Below, piece after piece: positions 8,108-17,678 of a stretch of 64,000 nucleotides of DNA. The stretch lies in the NCBI GenBank assembly GCA_041398825.1, contig JAWKTX010000010.1, forward strand, positions 186,001-250,000, in the 5' to 3' direction. The translations under genes were made by a program, and so were the position numbers. Source of the stretch: Planctomycetaceae bacterium (GTDB taxonomy: Bacteria; Planctomycetota; Planctomycetia; Planctomycetales; Planctomycetaceae). Below the pieces are notes generated by a model. The model had not been told where the DNA came from and ran no database searches. It was given only the letters and a program-made list of their open reading frames with translations. How positions within the stretch are numbered: position 1 is the first letter of the stretch; every line of letters starts with the position of its first letter.

Positions 8108-9703
8108 TCAGTCAATCAGTGAAATCATGGGCCCGGAAGGAGTCAGACAGAGAAGACCGATGATACTGCCGTCCCGTTGAGCGACCACGGGAGATCCGTT
8201 CCATGCTGTCAAATCGCCCGTATCATTGGTGATGATCCACCCTTTTTCCGTCGGCTGCAGTTGATCCCGCCCCAGACTATGGATCACAGAACCAACATTG
8301 CCGTCGGAGAAGACGTGCCTGCAGATGCAACAATCTTCGACATCACCGGGCTTGCGAAAGGCTTTGTTTGCAAGCGGCCCGGCCTTTGGGTGAGAGTTCG
8401 TTGTAATGGCACTTCCTTCCGCCAGAATCTGAAGTCGAACATGAGACGTTCGATGCGTTCCAGTGCTGTCTTCAGTTTCTGAGTTGCCGACGGGTCTCAG
8501 CGCGACGTCAAGAGACAAGCCATCCATCTGACAAACGGCTGGGATTTCTATTGCCCGTTGGGAAGCATCTGCAGCCTGAGATTCCGGATCCTTTGAGTCG
8601 TGCGGCATCGCATCCAGTATGCCGGGAGCCGTTAACAGTTGAATGGCTCCATCTTCAGCGCCAACCAGGACACCATTCAGCGTGATTGTCCTGCTGCGTT
8701 TGATCCCCAGAAGAGACGACTGAACGTCGGCTCGAACAATCACTGTTTCCGGCAATTCAAAATCGATCAATGGCAGCAGTGCTTCGCTCTTCAGCCATTC
8801 CTCTTTGACCTCCGAGTGCAGCGTGAACAGATGGCCGCTGGAAACAGCCCCGGGCTCACCATCGGAAACAAGCGTTGTGAAAGAGACGCCACCTCGAACG
8901 ATGGTGCTCAGTGAGTCGGCATTCAGCTTGATTCCGCTGAGCCCAACATTCACACCCAGACCGCTATTCACCCAGAACTTCGAAGACGAACGCAGCAGTC
9001 GCTGATATTCTGCCTGAATTCGGACGTGAACATCGACGGAGCGAGCATCCGGCGACAGTCCGACGGACAGAACCTGACCGACATCGACACCTCGCCAGGT
9101 CACGGGTGCCCCGGAATTAATACCATGCGTCGAATCGCTCCGTAAAACGACGTCGATCCCCTGTCCTGTTTCCTCATCGGGCGGAGCATATGCGAGACCT
9201 TCGAAGTGTGCCTGGTATCCGGCTCCCGTTTCGCCGGGACTGACACCGATGTACTTGGCTCCGACGGCTGTTTCCAGGCCGCTGATCCCGCTCAGGCTGA
9301 CTTGTGGTCGAACAATCCAGAATCGAGTCCCTTCGCGCGCCAGTCCGGCGGCTTCGGGGGTGAGGACCACCGTCGCAGTGATTCTGGACAGGTCATCGCT
9401 GAGCGACACGGTTTCTACCTGCCCGACCTCGATACCTCGATGCCGAACAAAATCACCTGTCTTCAAACCATGACCTTCCGGGAAAATGATGGTAATGAGC
9501 GGTCCGTGCGCCGGGATCGATTGCCACGTCATCCAGACAGCCAGCACCAGGCAGACCAACGTCACCCACCACATCTTCGAAGCGCGAACCAGCGCAGACG
9601 GACTGCCGGAAGAATCTCGCACGATGGCCTTTGGTATGTTTCGTTCCGCAGAAAGAACAGACTCCTGCTCTGCAGCCGCATCAGTTTTCTCTTCTTCCGA
9701 CAT
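8108..9703 (-). CDS. MCE/MlaD-domain protein, PqiB-like intermembrane transport component
   Basis: The 531-residue product has a cytoplasmic N-terminal segment, one membrane helix at about residues 45-61, and then at least two MCE domains. The first holds FPEGHGLKTGDFVRHRGIEV and the second RSDSTHGINSGAPVTWRGVD. In each, the G-x-PV-x-WRGV-x-VGQV-like strand is diagnostic. MCE proteins form hexameric rings or tubes that shuttle lipids between the inner and outer membranes. The C-terminal region from about residue 330 is unassigned and contains a short Cys-rich piece (DCCICRH). No PqiA or Mla ATPase lies next to it, so it is an orphan here. The start codon is uncertain because AAGG lies only a base or two before it. 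Confidence 0.82.
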   Translation of the reverse strand: MSEEEKTDAAAEQESVLSAERNIPKAIVRDSSGSPSALVRASKMWWVTLVCLVLAVWMTWQSIPAHGPLITIIFPEGHGLKTGDFVRHRGIEVGQVETVSLSDDLSRITATVVLTPEAAGLAREGTRFWIVRPQVSLSGISGLETAVGAKYIGVSPGETGAGYQAHFEGLAYAPPDEETGQGIDVVLRSDSTHGINSGAPVTWRGVDVGQVLSVGLSPDARSVDVHVRIQAEYQRLLRSSSKFWVNSGLGVNVGLSGIKLNADSLSTIVRGGVSFTTLVSDGEPGAVSSGHLFTLHSEVKEEWLKSEALLPLIDFELPETVIVRADVQSSLLGIKRSRTITLNGVLVGAEDGAIQLLTAPGILDAMPHDSKDPESQAADASQRAIEIPAVCQMDGLSLDVALRPVGNSETEDSTGTHRTSHVRLQILAEGSAITTNSHPKAGPLANKAFRKPGDVEDCCICRHVFSDGNVGSVIHSLGRDQLQPTEKGWIITNDTGDLTAWNGSPVVAQRDGSIIGLLCLTPSGPMISLID

Positions 9704-10170
9704 ACCTTTGCTCAGCCCTTCACGGCCTGGTGAAACATTTTCGCTCTACCGCAGGATAATCGGTCAGGAACAATTAAGGCAACACAGCGCCATAAATTGA
9801 AATCACCAGCGCTGGCATGGCGGTCCTCTGATGCCGTGGCGTGCCATCGCATTATCTGCGCCAACGTGACCAAACACATATCTGGTGCAATCGCTTCAAC
9901 TGGTTTGTTCGTGACAACGGAAAAATCAGGCAACGCTGTGCGAACGATTGGTTGCGGAGGCGTCAGACTTCCGGCATCGCGATGGTGCTTTTCAGCAACA
10001 TCTGATTTCACCCTGCACAACCGTGCGGGAAAAACCACGGAGTGTTGCAGTTGTGCGGTGCGAAGGTCGTGAGGTGACCTAGGTTTTGAGGACAGACAGG
10101 TGCGTCTCATTGCACCGCGATCGCGGTACGTGATCGAAAACTGCACTCGAAAGACCTGATGGAGCCCGCC
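9704..10170. other. Divergent intergenic region upstream of the polysaccharide locus
   Basis: About 470 bases lie between the leftward MCE gene and the rightward amidotransferase gene. Long frames crossing it on the minus strand are shadows of the amidotransferase gene. A 91-codon rightward frame at 9797-10072 lacks a ribosome-binding site and recognisable content. The region should hold the locus promoter. It includes a perfect palindrome at 10114-10127. Confidence 0.4.
10114..10127. promoter_or_regulatory. Perfect 14-bp palindrome, possible operator
   Basis: ACCGCGATCGCGGT is an exact inverted repeat with no spacer, ending 43 bases before the amidotransferase start codon. Its position suits a dimeric regulator's operator, but it could be chance in GC-rich sequence. 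No second copy was noticed. Confidence 0.3.
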
Positions 10171-12138
10171 ATGTGCGGTATTGCTGGTGTCCTCTACTCT
10201 GATTCCGACAGACCCGTTCTGAGAGAATCGCTCAAACACATGGGCGATGCGATCGCGCTGCGCGGACCCGACGGGGAAGGGTTCTACCGCTCGGGCAACT
10301 TCGGAATGGTTCATCGTCGCCTCTCGATCATTGACCTCGAAGGCGGCAGTCAGCCCATCGGAAACGAAGATGGTTCGATTCAGGTTGTCTTTAATGGAGA
10401 AATCTACAACTACCGCGAACTCAGGGCAGAGTTGGAGTCTCAGGGCCATCTTTTTAAGACCAACTCGGATACGGAGGTTCTGGTTCATTTGTTTGAAGAG
10501 TACGGACCGCACCTGTGCACCCGTCTTCGTGGCATGTTCTCCTTTGCACTCTGGAATTCCCGATCCCGACAACTGATGCTTGCGCGGGATCACCTGGGCC
10601 AGAAGCCCCTGTTCATCTACCGTGACGGTCAGAAGCTGCTGTTTGGGTCCGAACTGAAAGCTCTGTTCGCGCACGGCGAAGTTGAACGAACCATTTCACC
10701 GGAAGCGATTGAAGACTACCTGACATTCGGATTCATCCCTGGTCAGCGAAGCATCCTGCAAAGGGTTCAGAAACTTCCCGCCGGACACTGGATGCTGGTG
10801 TCGACGGATCGGATGGATTCGAGGCCTCAGCGATACTGGGAGTTATCGTTTTCGACCGAAGTTCATGCCTCAGAGGACGAATGGAAGGATCGCATTGATG
10901 AAGCCATTCGCAGCAGTGTGAAAGCCCACCTGATTGCCGATGTTCCAGTGGGTGCTTTTCTGAGCGGGGGCCTGGACAGCAGCGCCATTGTGGCCACGGT
11001 TTCCGGCCTGTTGAATGAGCCACTGCAGACATTCTCCATTGGCTTCCAGGAAAAGAAATTCAGCGAACTGCCTTACGCCGAATCGGTCGCTCATCACTTT
11101 GGTTGCCTGCACACAGAAGAAATTGTGACTCCGGAAGCCACGCGGGATCTGGAGGCACTGACCTATCTGTACGACGAACCGTTCGCGGATGCCTCAGCAA
11201 TTCCCACCATGGCCGTTGCCCGAATGGCATCGAATCATGTGAAGGTCGCGTTGTCAGGAGACGGCGGTGATGAACTGTTTGGCGGCTATGCCCGGTATTC
11301 GCACGATCTGAAAGAAGCAGCGTTGCGCGATCGTTTACCTGCCTGGCTGCGGATGCAGATTCTGGGTCGGATGGCAGCTGTCTGGCCCAAAGCAGACTGG
11401 TTACCACGTCCGCTTCGTCTACAGACGTTGTTGCAGAATCTGTCATCGGAACCTGCTGTTGCTTATGCCAATACCGTTTCCACCTGCCGTCGGGCGATGC
11501 GGTCACAATTGCTGAATCCTCAGTTTGCTGCTCGCCTTGCCAATCATCATCCGGAGTCGCTGATCGAAGATGGGTTTCGAAAAGGGCATCGCGACGTACT
11601 GAGCGGAATGCTGTCGGCCGATACTGCTGTCCTGCTGCCGGATGATTTCCTCACGAAAGTCGACCGGGCCAGCATGGGCTTCGGGCTGGAAGTCCGGCCC
11701 CCGCTGATCGACTGGCAGTTGATGGAGCTCGCGGCTTCGATGCCATCTTCAATGAAAGTCCGGAACGGATCAAAGAAGTGGATCCTGAAACAGATTTTTG
11801 AGTCCCGTTTGCCTGACAAACTCGTGCACCGACGCAAACAGGGTTTTGAACTGCCGACGGACGCATGGATGCGAGGGCCACTGAAAGATCAGATTCACCA
11901 GCTGGTGCTGAGCCCGAGTGCTTCCATCGCGGAGTACATCGATGTCAAACGCGCTTCCAGGCTCTTTGCGGACCACTGCCGGGGACGGGGACGATACGGA
12001 CAACTGCTATGGTCACTGCTGGTGCTGGGATGCTGGCTGAACACCTGGGGCAAAGGCATCACGCCTACACCACCTGAATCCGGACGAAGGAAAAGCAGAG
12101 CGGAAGGAGACGATGCGCTGACGGGACATTGCAGGTAA
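10171..12138 (+). CDS. asnB: Asparagine synthase (glutamine-hydrolysing)-type amidotransferase of a polysaccharide locus
   Basis: The start at 10171 is chosen so that the nucleophile Cys2 (MCGIAGV) becomes N-terminal, and it has GGAG seven bases upstream. The upstream ATG at 10159 would bury it. The product has 655 residues. The N-terminal class II glutaminase domain spans about residues 2-215 (RRLSIIDLEGG, NGEIYNYRELR). The ATP-dependent synthase domain follows, with the pyrophosphate loop SGGLDSS near 265-271 and SGDGGDELFGGYARY further on. The chemistry is transfer of glutamine-derived ammonia to an acyl-adenylate. It opens a run of six co-directional genes with glycosyltransferases and a FemAB-like protein. 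That resembles loci in which this enzyme amidates a sugar or capsule component rather than making free asparagine. Family is certain; in-locus role is inferred. Confidence 0.9.
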   Translation: MCGIAGVLYSDSDRPVLRESLKHMGDAIALRGPDGEGFYRSGNFGMVHRRLSIIDLEGGSQPIGNEDGSIQVVFNGEIYNYRELRAELESQGHLFKTNSDTEVLVHLFEEYGPHLCTRLRGMFSFALWNSRSRQLMLARDHLGQKPLFIYRDGQKLLFGSELKALFAHGEVERTISPEAIEDYLTFGFIPGQRSILQRVQKLPAGHWMLVSTDRMDSRPQRYWELSFSTEVHASEDEWKDRIDEAIRSSVKAHLIADVPVGAFLSGGLDSSAIVATVSGLLNEPLQTFSIGFQEKKFSELPYAESVAHHFGCLHTEEIVTPEATRDLEALTYLYDEPFADASAIPTMAVARMASNHVKVALSGDGGDELFGGYARYSHDLKEAALRDRLPAWLRMQILGRMAAVWPKADWLPRPLRLQTLLQNLSSEPAVAYANTVSTCRRAMRSQLLNPQFAARLANHHPESLIEDGFRKGHRDVLSGMLSADTAVLLPDDFLTKVDRASMGFGLEVRPPLIDWQLMELAASMPSSMKVRNGSKKWILKQIFESRLPDKLVHRRKQGFELPTDAWMRGPLKDQIHQLVLSPSASIAEYIDVKRASRLFADHCRGRGRYGQLLWSLLVLGCWLNTWGKGITPTPPESGRRKSRAEGDDALTGHCR

Positions 12139-12211
12139 TTCTGTCCGTCAACTGTACCTGGTCATTGACTACGCCGGGAGTGATCCATCCCTTTTTGAGG
12201 TTTTCAGAATC

Positions 12212-14995
12212 GTGCAGGCATCGTCAGCAAATTCAAACATTCACACTCAGCAATCATCCGTTCGAATGGAGGCGATGATCGTTTCCAATGCGCAGCATGA
12301 GTTGCAGGATGTTCCTGTCTGCGGCGGCGTTTGCTTTCCCCGGAATACTCTGCGAGACGTGACCAGGGCAAGGTTCAGAGTGCCCTCCGATCCGAATGAT
12401 GGTCGGGAGGGCGGAACAGCGCAGACAGAGGTGCTGGATCGATGGAGCGACGGAAGCATCCGCTGGTTACTGGCTTCGTTGGTCGTCCCTCGTGTTGCAG
12501 GAAGTCCACCAACGTCGAAAACAGGGCAGAGAATTCCTGTCATCCTGGATTTGTCGTGTGATGAAGATCACCAAAAGGAAAGCGACCAGAGACAGCTCAC
12601 CAGTGTGGCAGCGGCCGCCGAAATCACCACCACAGTCAAATACTCTGGCGGCCAGATCATTGTCGTCATTCGGAACGATTGCGACCGTCATCTGCAGGAG
12701 CGAACTCTGCGGCTCACGTCCAGGCTTTCCGACACCAGCAACCAACCAATGCATGTTGAGTGGAAATCCGTTCGGCAGGAAACTCAGGGCGAAGTTCGTC
12801 GGGTGTTCGTGGTCAACGGCTGTGTCCGCGAATGTCCGGACGTGATGCTTCAGGTTCGGCTGACGCATTGGGTTCAGATCGGGCAATTGCAGGTGGAAAC
12901 GCGATTGCGGAATAGTCGCCGAGCTCGACATAAAGGGGGACTCTGGGATTTGGGCGATTCCGGATCGTTTTGTTTTCGATCACTGGATTTCGAATTGCAG
13001 CTGGACGAACTGGGCGTATCCAACGACGTCTACTGGCAGGCCGAACCAAATCAGAATTTTCGGCGACACACCGCAAAAGAGACTCTCAGGGTCCAGCAGA
13101 ATGGCAGTGGCTTCCGGAACTGGAGCTCGACGAATCATCGCACAGACCAGGCAACGACGTCTGTGGCAGATCGAGGCTATCAGGTTCAAAGCAGCAACGG
13201 GACGTTTCGAGGCTATCACGCACAGCCCACGGTGGTGCTTGTTTCTGAAACCGGCTCGTTCTCGGTTAGTCAGCCGGAATTCTGGCAGCAGTTCCCGTCG
13301 TCCATTGAAGTTAATAAAGGTCAACTGATTTGGGGAGTCCTGCCCGAGCATGCCGGCGACGCGCACTACGAACTGCAGGGAGGCGAGCAGAAAACAAAAA
13401 CCACCTGGATTGCCCTGCACAACGACCATTCTTCAGAACGTGACATCCTGCCGACGGGTGCATTGGCTCATGTCTGCTCTGTGACACGAATCATTCAATC
13501 CGGAGCTTCGTTCGCCGAGGCAAACGTTTTGCCATGGTTTCCTGGCGACTATCCGGCAAGAGATGCCGACACTGGAACCGGATTTCCGACATCAGGGTCA
13601 GAGCGCCCGGTCGATGACGATCTCCGTCGACTGAGTTCTTATCTGGCTGATGCAACGAGTGGTGATTTTTCTCTGGAAGCACGTCGAAGAAAAATTGATG
13701 AATTCGGCTGGCGCAACTTTGGGGACATTCCCGCTGACCACGAACAAACCCACTACGAAGGTTCGAATACGATTGTTTCTCACTACAACAATCAGTTTGA
13801 TCTGATCTTTGGGGCGATTCTTCAGTTTGCCGCGTCAGCCGATTTACGGTGGATCGATCTTTTTGATCCGCTCGCCAGGCACGTGATGGACATCGACATC
13901 TATCACACCACGCAGGATCGCGAGGTCTTCAATGGCGGGTTATTCTGGCACACCGACCATTATGTCGATGCCAGAACTGCGACTCACCGCACGTATTCCC
14001 GTGAGAATCAAAAACCGGGTCGTCCTTATGGTGGCGGACCTGGCAACGAACATAACTACACGACCGGATTGCTTTACTATTTCTATCTGACTGGCAACCC
14101 GGAAGCGCGCGAATCTGTTCTGCTGCTGGCGGACTGGGTTCTGCGGATGGACGACGGCAGAAACACAATCTTCGGGATTCTGGATGATGGGCCGACGGGA
14201 CATGCTTCTGCCACTGTGTTTGAAGATTTTCACGGGCCAGGCCGCGGAGCCGGAAATTCGATCAACGCGCTGTTGGATGCATGGCTGCTGACACGAGACG
14301 ACCGATATCTTCTGAAGTCAGAAGAGCTGATTCGACGCTGCGTTCATCCTGAGCAGGACTTGCACTCCCTGCATCTGACTGATGCCGAGGGACACTGGTC
14401 TTACAGTGTGTTTCTTACTTCGCTCGGGCGATACCTGCTTATCAAGCAGGAAGCAGATCAACTGGATGAAATGTATTCGTACGCTCGGGAGACGATGCGA
14501 CATTACGGCCGCTGGATGGTCGTCCATGAAAAACGCACCCTGAGTGAACCGGACAAGCTCGAATATCCGACAGAAGCCTGGGCCGCACAGGATTTCAGAA
14601 AAGCCAACACTCTTCGACTCGCCGCAAACTGCGAGGACGAACCGCGTCTGGCAGCTGCGATGCGATCGAAAGCGAGGGAACTTAACAACTTCGCGTGGAG
14701 TGACTTGTACGACTTTGGAGAGGCCCACCTGACAGCAAGATGCCTTTCGATTCTGATGACGGAAGGACAGCGGGATCTGTTCCATCGGACGTGTGCTCCG
14801 CAACCCATCCCGTCTGGTGAACTCCAGTGGCGCCAATCGCCGGAATGTGCAGCACAGTGGTCAATGTTTATTCCTCAAAAAGAACGAGTGCGGCGAATTC
14901 TGAAATCTCCTGTTCACCTGGCCGGAGCCGTTGTTCGCGCACTCAATCCCAACCGTTGTCGCCGGGCAATTCAGGCCTTCCGTCGACAAATCTGA
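12212..14995 (+). CDS. Large YetA/PcRGLX-like protein with an alpha/alpha-toroid-like region
   Basis: The product is 927 residues from a GTG at 12212, or 909 from an ATG at 12266; neither has a clean ribosome-binding site. The N-terminal region (CGGVCFPRNTLRD, then TEVLDRWSDGSIRWLLAS) resembles the first domain of exo-rhamnogalacturonan-lyase/YetA-like proteins. Residues about 500-850 are helical and aromatic-rich (NEHNYTTGLLYYFYLTGNPE, LLADWVLRMDDG), as in an alpha/alpha toroid of polysaccharide lyases and glycoside hydrolases. No signal peptide is apparent, which is odd for a lyase and suggests cytoplasmic or unconventional action. It lies 73 bases after the amidotransferase gene and 64 bases before a glycosyltransferase. 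Polysaccharide processing is inferred from fold and context. No catalytic residues could be assigned. Confidence 0.6.
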   Translation: MQASSANSNIHTQQSSVRMEAMIVSNAQHELQDVPVCGGVCFPRNTLRDVTRARFRVPSDPNDGREGGTAQTEVLDRWSDGSIRWLLASLVVPRVAGSPPTSKTGQRIPVILDLSCDEDHQKESDQRQLTSVAAAAEITTTVKYSGGQIIVVIRNDCDRHLQERTLRLTSRLSDTSNQPMHVEWKSVRQETQGEVRRVFVVNGCVRECPDVMLQVRLTHWVQIGQLQVETRLRNSRRARHKGGLWDLGDSGSFCFRSLDFELQLDELGVSNDVYWQAEPNQNFRRHTAKETLRVQQNGSGFRNWSSTNHRTDQATTSVADRGYQVQSSNGTFRGYHAQPTVVLVSETGSFSVSQPEFWQQFPSSIEVNKGQLIWGVLPEHAGDAHYELQGGEQKTKTTWIALHNDHSSERDILPTGALAHVCSVTRIIQSGASFAEANVLPWFPGDYPARDADTGTGFPTSGSERPVDDDLRRLSSYLADATSGDFSLEARRRKIDEFGWRNFGDIPADHEQTHYEGSNTIVSHYNNQFDLIFGAILQFAASADLRWIDLFDPLARHVMDIDIYHTTQDREVFNGGLFWHTDHYVDARTATHRTYSRENQKPGRPYGGGPGNEHNYTTGLLYYFYLTGNPEARESVLLLADWVLRMDDGRNTIFGILDDGPTGHASATVFEDFHGPGRGAGNSINALLDAWLLTRDDRYLLKSEELIRRCVHPEQDLHSLHLTDAEGHWSYSVFLTSLGRYLLIKQEADQLDEMYSYARETMRHYGRWMVVHEKRTLSEPDKLEYPTEAWAAQDFRKANTLRLAANCEDEPRLAAAMRSKARELNNFAWSDLYDFGEAHLTARCLSILMTEGQRDLFHRTCAPQPIPSGELQWRQSPECAAQWSMFIPQKERVRRILKSPVHLAGAVVRALNPNRCRRAIQAFRRQI

Positions 14996-15059
14996 TTTAT
15001 CGGATCAGCAGCACACTTTGCCCGGTCCATGAGTTCATCGAAAACGAGTACCCCGATCC

Positions 15060-16271
15060 ATGATTCAGGCTGTCAGGAAAACCATTCACGACATTCCGCA
15101 AACGGATGATCGTCCCACGATCTGCCATGTCATCCACGCACTGGGTGTGGGTGGAGCAGAAGTGCTTGTGAATAACATGGTGCGATGTCTGTCGGACGAG
15201 TTTCGATGCATCGTGGCAGTGCTGGACGAGATTGGCCAAATCGGTGATCAACTGATCCGGGATGGAATCATCGTTGAGCACCTGCATCGTCAGCCGGGTA
15301 TCGATCGCGGCTGTGCCAGGCGACTGAAGGCGTTCGCGGATAAGCACGGGGCCGCAATCCTGCACGCTCATCAGTACACGCCATTCTTTCAGTCTGTACT
15401 GAGCCGAGGGCTGACCGGAACCCGACCGGTTGTTTTCACAGAACATGGACGGCATTTCCCTGACATCCCCAGCCGTAAACGAAGCCTTGTCAACCGTCTG
15501 CTGCTGAGAAAACATGACCGGTTGTTCGGCGTTGGCGAGGCGACTCGTCAGGCACTTATTGACAACGAAGGACTTCCTGCGTCACGGGTGGAGACGATCT
15601 ACAACGGAGTTGACCTGGAGGCCATGCGAATCCTCGATCCAGGCGCGCGTTCTGCCGTCAGAAAGGAATTTGGCATTGGAAAAGACGACTTCCTCATTGT
15701 CCAGATTGCTCGACTCCACGAACTCAAAGATCACCAGACGGCCCTGAAAGTCATGGATGTGGTTCGCCGCCGTCAACCCACGGCCAAACTGTTAATTGTT
15801 GGCGACGGAGAACAACGCGCAGCAATTGAATGCAGCGTTGCAGCACTCGGATTGGAATCCAATGTTATTCTCGCCGGTACCCGAAGTGATATCGGACGGC
15901 TGCTGTGTGCCAGCGATGCATTCCTGTTGACAAGTATCAGCGAAGGTATCCCGTTGACGGTGATCGAAGCCATGGCGGCCGAACGACCAGTCGTTTCGAC
16001 ATCCGTTGGTGGCATCGCCGAAATGGTAGAACACGGCCGGTCCGGATTCCTGGCTCCGGCGGGAGACTTCGAAGGGCTGGCCAGTCACCTTCTGAACCTG
16101 GCATCTGGCAGCGACCTGCGGCAGACCACAGGAAGAGCTGGCTCGCAGATCGCAACCCGAAAGTTCTCACAGAACGCGATGATGAACAGCTATCGCCAGG
16201 TCTATCGCGAATTAATTTCCATCAGAAAGCCCCAAATCAACCGGGCTGCGGATAACGGAGTCAACACATGA
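15060..16271 (+). CDS. GT4-family glycosyltransferase
   Basis: The 403-residue product is a GT-B glycosyltransferase. The N-terminal acceptor-side domain has HVIHALGVGGAEVLVNNMV, the typical GGAE start, and HAHQY near residue 100. The C-terminal donor-binding domain has the E-x7-E motif (EGIPLTVIE) and a GGIAEMVEHGRSGFL tail. Such enzymes transfer a sugar from a nucleotide donor onto a lipid-linked or growing glycan at the cytoplasmic membrane face. The stop codon overlaps the next gene's start (ATGA at 16268-16271), showing translational coupling. Donor and acceptor are unknown. Confidence 0.9.
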   Translation: MIQAVRKTIHDIPQTDDRPTICHVIHALGVGGAEVLVNNMVRCLSDEFRCIVAVLDEIGQIGDQLIRDGIIVEHLHRQPGIDRGCARRLKAFADKHGAAILHAHQYTPFFQSVLSRGLTGTRPVVFTEHGRHFPDIPSRKRSLVNRLLLRKHDRLFGVGEATRQALIDNEGLPASRVETIYNGVDLEAMRILDPGARSAVRKEFGIGKDDFLIVQIARLHELKDHQTALKVMDVVRRRQPTAKLLIVGDGEQRAAIECSVAALGLESNVILAGTRSDIGRLLCASDAFLLTSISEGIPLTVIEAMAAERPVVSTSVGGIAEMVEHGRSGFLAPAGDFEGLASHLLNLASGSDLRQTTGRAGSQIATRKFSQNAMMNSYRQVYRELISIRKPQINRAADNGVNT

Positions 16272-17629
16272 TCGCTGCTGTCGATTCCCAGGCACACACC
16301 CAAACAAATGTGTCGCAGGGTTCACTGATTGTCTTCTCTGATGACTGGGGGCGACACCCATCATCGTGTCAGCATCTGGTCAAACACCTTCTGGATGACT
16401 ACTCAGTCTTGTGGGTCAACACCATCGGCACGCGCGCCCCGCGACTGGACTGGGCGACCATGGCACGTGTCGCAGAAAAACTCAAACAATGGTCCGGCAT
16501 TTCACGATCGGGCTCCTCAAAGTCAGCGGAAGCGGAACACGATCCCGAGTTCGGTCATACCCGCAAAACACACGCCCACTCGCACCCGAATTTGTCCGTC
16601 GTGAATCCGAAAATGTGGCCATGGTTCGGACGGGACTTCGATCGCAAGCTGAATCAATGGCTGCTTTGTCGTCAGCTCTCACCTCTGATCGAAAAACTTC
16701 CCAAGCCGGTTTATGCCATCACGACACTGCCGCTGACGGCCGATTTGCCGGCAGTATTGCCAGTGCATCGATGGCTCTATTACTGCGTCGACGACTTTTC
16801 GCAATGGCCGGGGCTGGACGGAAACACTCTGCGACGCATGGACAGCGCCATGATTCGTGCCGCGGATTCACTGGTCGCTGTCAGTGAAAATCTTCAGCGA
16901 ATGATCGCAGATGAAGGTCGTACTTCGACGCTGCTCACTCATGGTGTCGACCAGGATTTCTGGCGTTCTCCGGACCGACGACCATCGATGTCCCACCTGT
17001 TACCCGAGGGATCGATCGTGTTCTGGGGCGTTGTCGACCGGAGGATGGATGTTGCGACTGTCAGAATGCTGTCACGGGACCTTGCCGCGGAAGATTCTTC
17101 GCAAGGCCGTCAGGCGGCAACTCGAATTGTGCTGATTGGACCTCAACAGGATCCGGATCCGGCCTTGTTGGCTCTTCCCAATGTCCTGTCGCTGGCAGCC
17201 CAACCGCTGGAGCATCTGCCAGCCATCGCGCAGGAAGCGGACGTACTGATCATGCCGTATGCCGACCTTCCGGTAACTCGCGCTATGCAGCCACTGAAGC
17301 TGAAGGAATACCTTGCCACAGGAAAGCCAGTGGTCGTCAACAAGCTTCCGGCGACCGACGAGTGGGAAAACAGCATGGACGTTGCCAGCTCACCGGAAGA
17401 ATTCAGCCGGTTTGTCCGCCTGCGAAAAATGACGGGGGTCACAACACAGCAACTGTCAGATCGCCAGCGACTCGCTGATGAAAACTGGCAGGCGAAAGCG
17501 AGACACCTGGAAGCCGCAATGCGTGACTTCTGCCCGTTCAACACAACCAGCCCCTGTCCGCGAACGTCCGGGCTTTACGGATCAGGCAAGACATCCGGAG
17601 CGAGCATTCGAGCGGCAGAATCCGTCTGA
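16268..17629 (+). CDS. Glycosyltransferase, GT4/GT1-like
   Basis: The 453-residue product is translationally coupled to the preceding glycosyltransferase through a four-base overlap. The N-terminal half has FSDDWGRHPSSCQHLVKHLL, then YYCVDDFSQWPG and AADSLVAVSENLQRMI, as in TuaH-type transferases where the YYCxDD segment is characteristic. The C-terminal half holds a donor-domain Rossmann fold (RIVLIGP, ADVLIMPYADLPVTRAMQPL, KEYLATGKPVV). The central insert near residues 70-105 is variable. It most likely adds one residue of the locus glycan. Donor specificity cannot be read. Confidence 0.82.
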   Translation: MIAAVDSQAHTQTNVSQGSLIVFSDDWGRHPSSCQHLVKHLLDDYSVLWVNTIGTRAPRLDWATMARVAEKLKQWSGISRSGSSKSAEAEHDPEFGHTRKTHAHSHPNLSVVNPKMWPWFGRDFDRKLNQWLLCRQLSPLIEKLPKPVYAITTLPLTADLPAVLPVHRWLYYCVDDFSQWPGLDGNTLRRMDSAMIRAADSLVAVSENLQRMIADEGRTSTLLTHGVDQDFWRSPDRRPSMSHLLPEGSIVFWGVVDRRMDVATVRMLSRDLAAEDSSQGRQAATRIVLIGPQQDPDPALLALPNVLSLAAQPLEHLPAIAQEADVLIMPYADLPVTRAMQPLKLKEYLATGKPVVVNKLPATDEWENSMDVASSPEEFSRFVRLRKMTGVTTQQLSDRQRLADENWQAKARHLEAAMRDFCPFNTTSPCPRTSGLYGSGKTSGASIRAAESV

Positions 17630-17678
17630 ACGACGCCATGAATCAGAAGAAACAATTTTGCGGTCAGAGAATCATTTC

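Noticed and set aside
9712..10674. Long leftward ORF of about 320 codons
   Set aside because: It lies antisense to the asparagine-synthase gene start and has no recognisable domain; the forward gene has clear active-site motifs, so this is a shadow frame.
16329..16604. Additional rightward ORF inside the second glycosyltransferase
   Set aside because: It is fully nested in another frame with no ribosome-binding site and has shadow-like Arg/Ser-rich composition.
17478..17678. 67-codon N-terminal extension of the third glycosyltransferase
   Set aside because: It overlaps the end of the upstream gene and reads as basic nonsense; the family start (KNKPFVLHTRVVTGTGG) lies at 17679.
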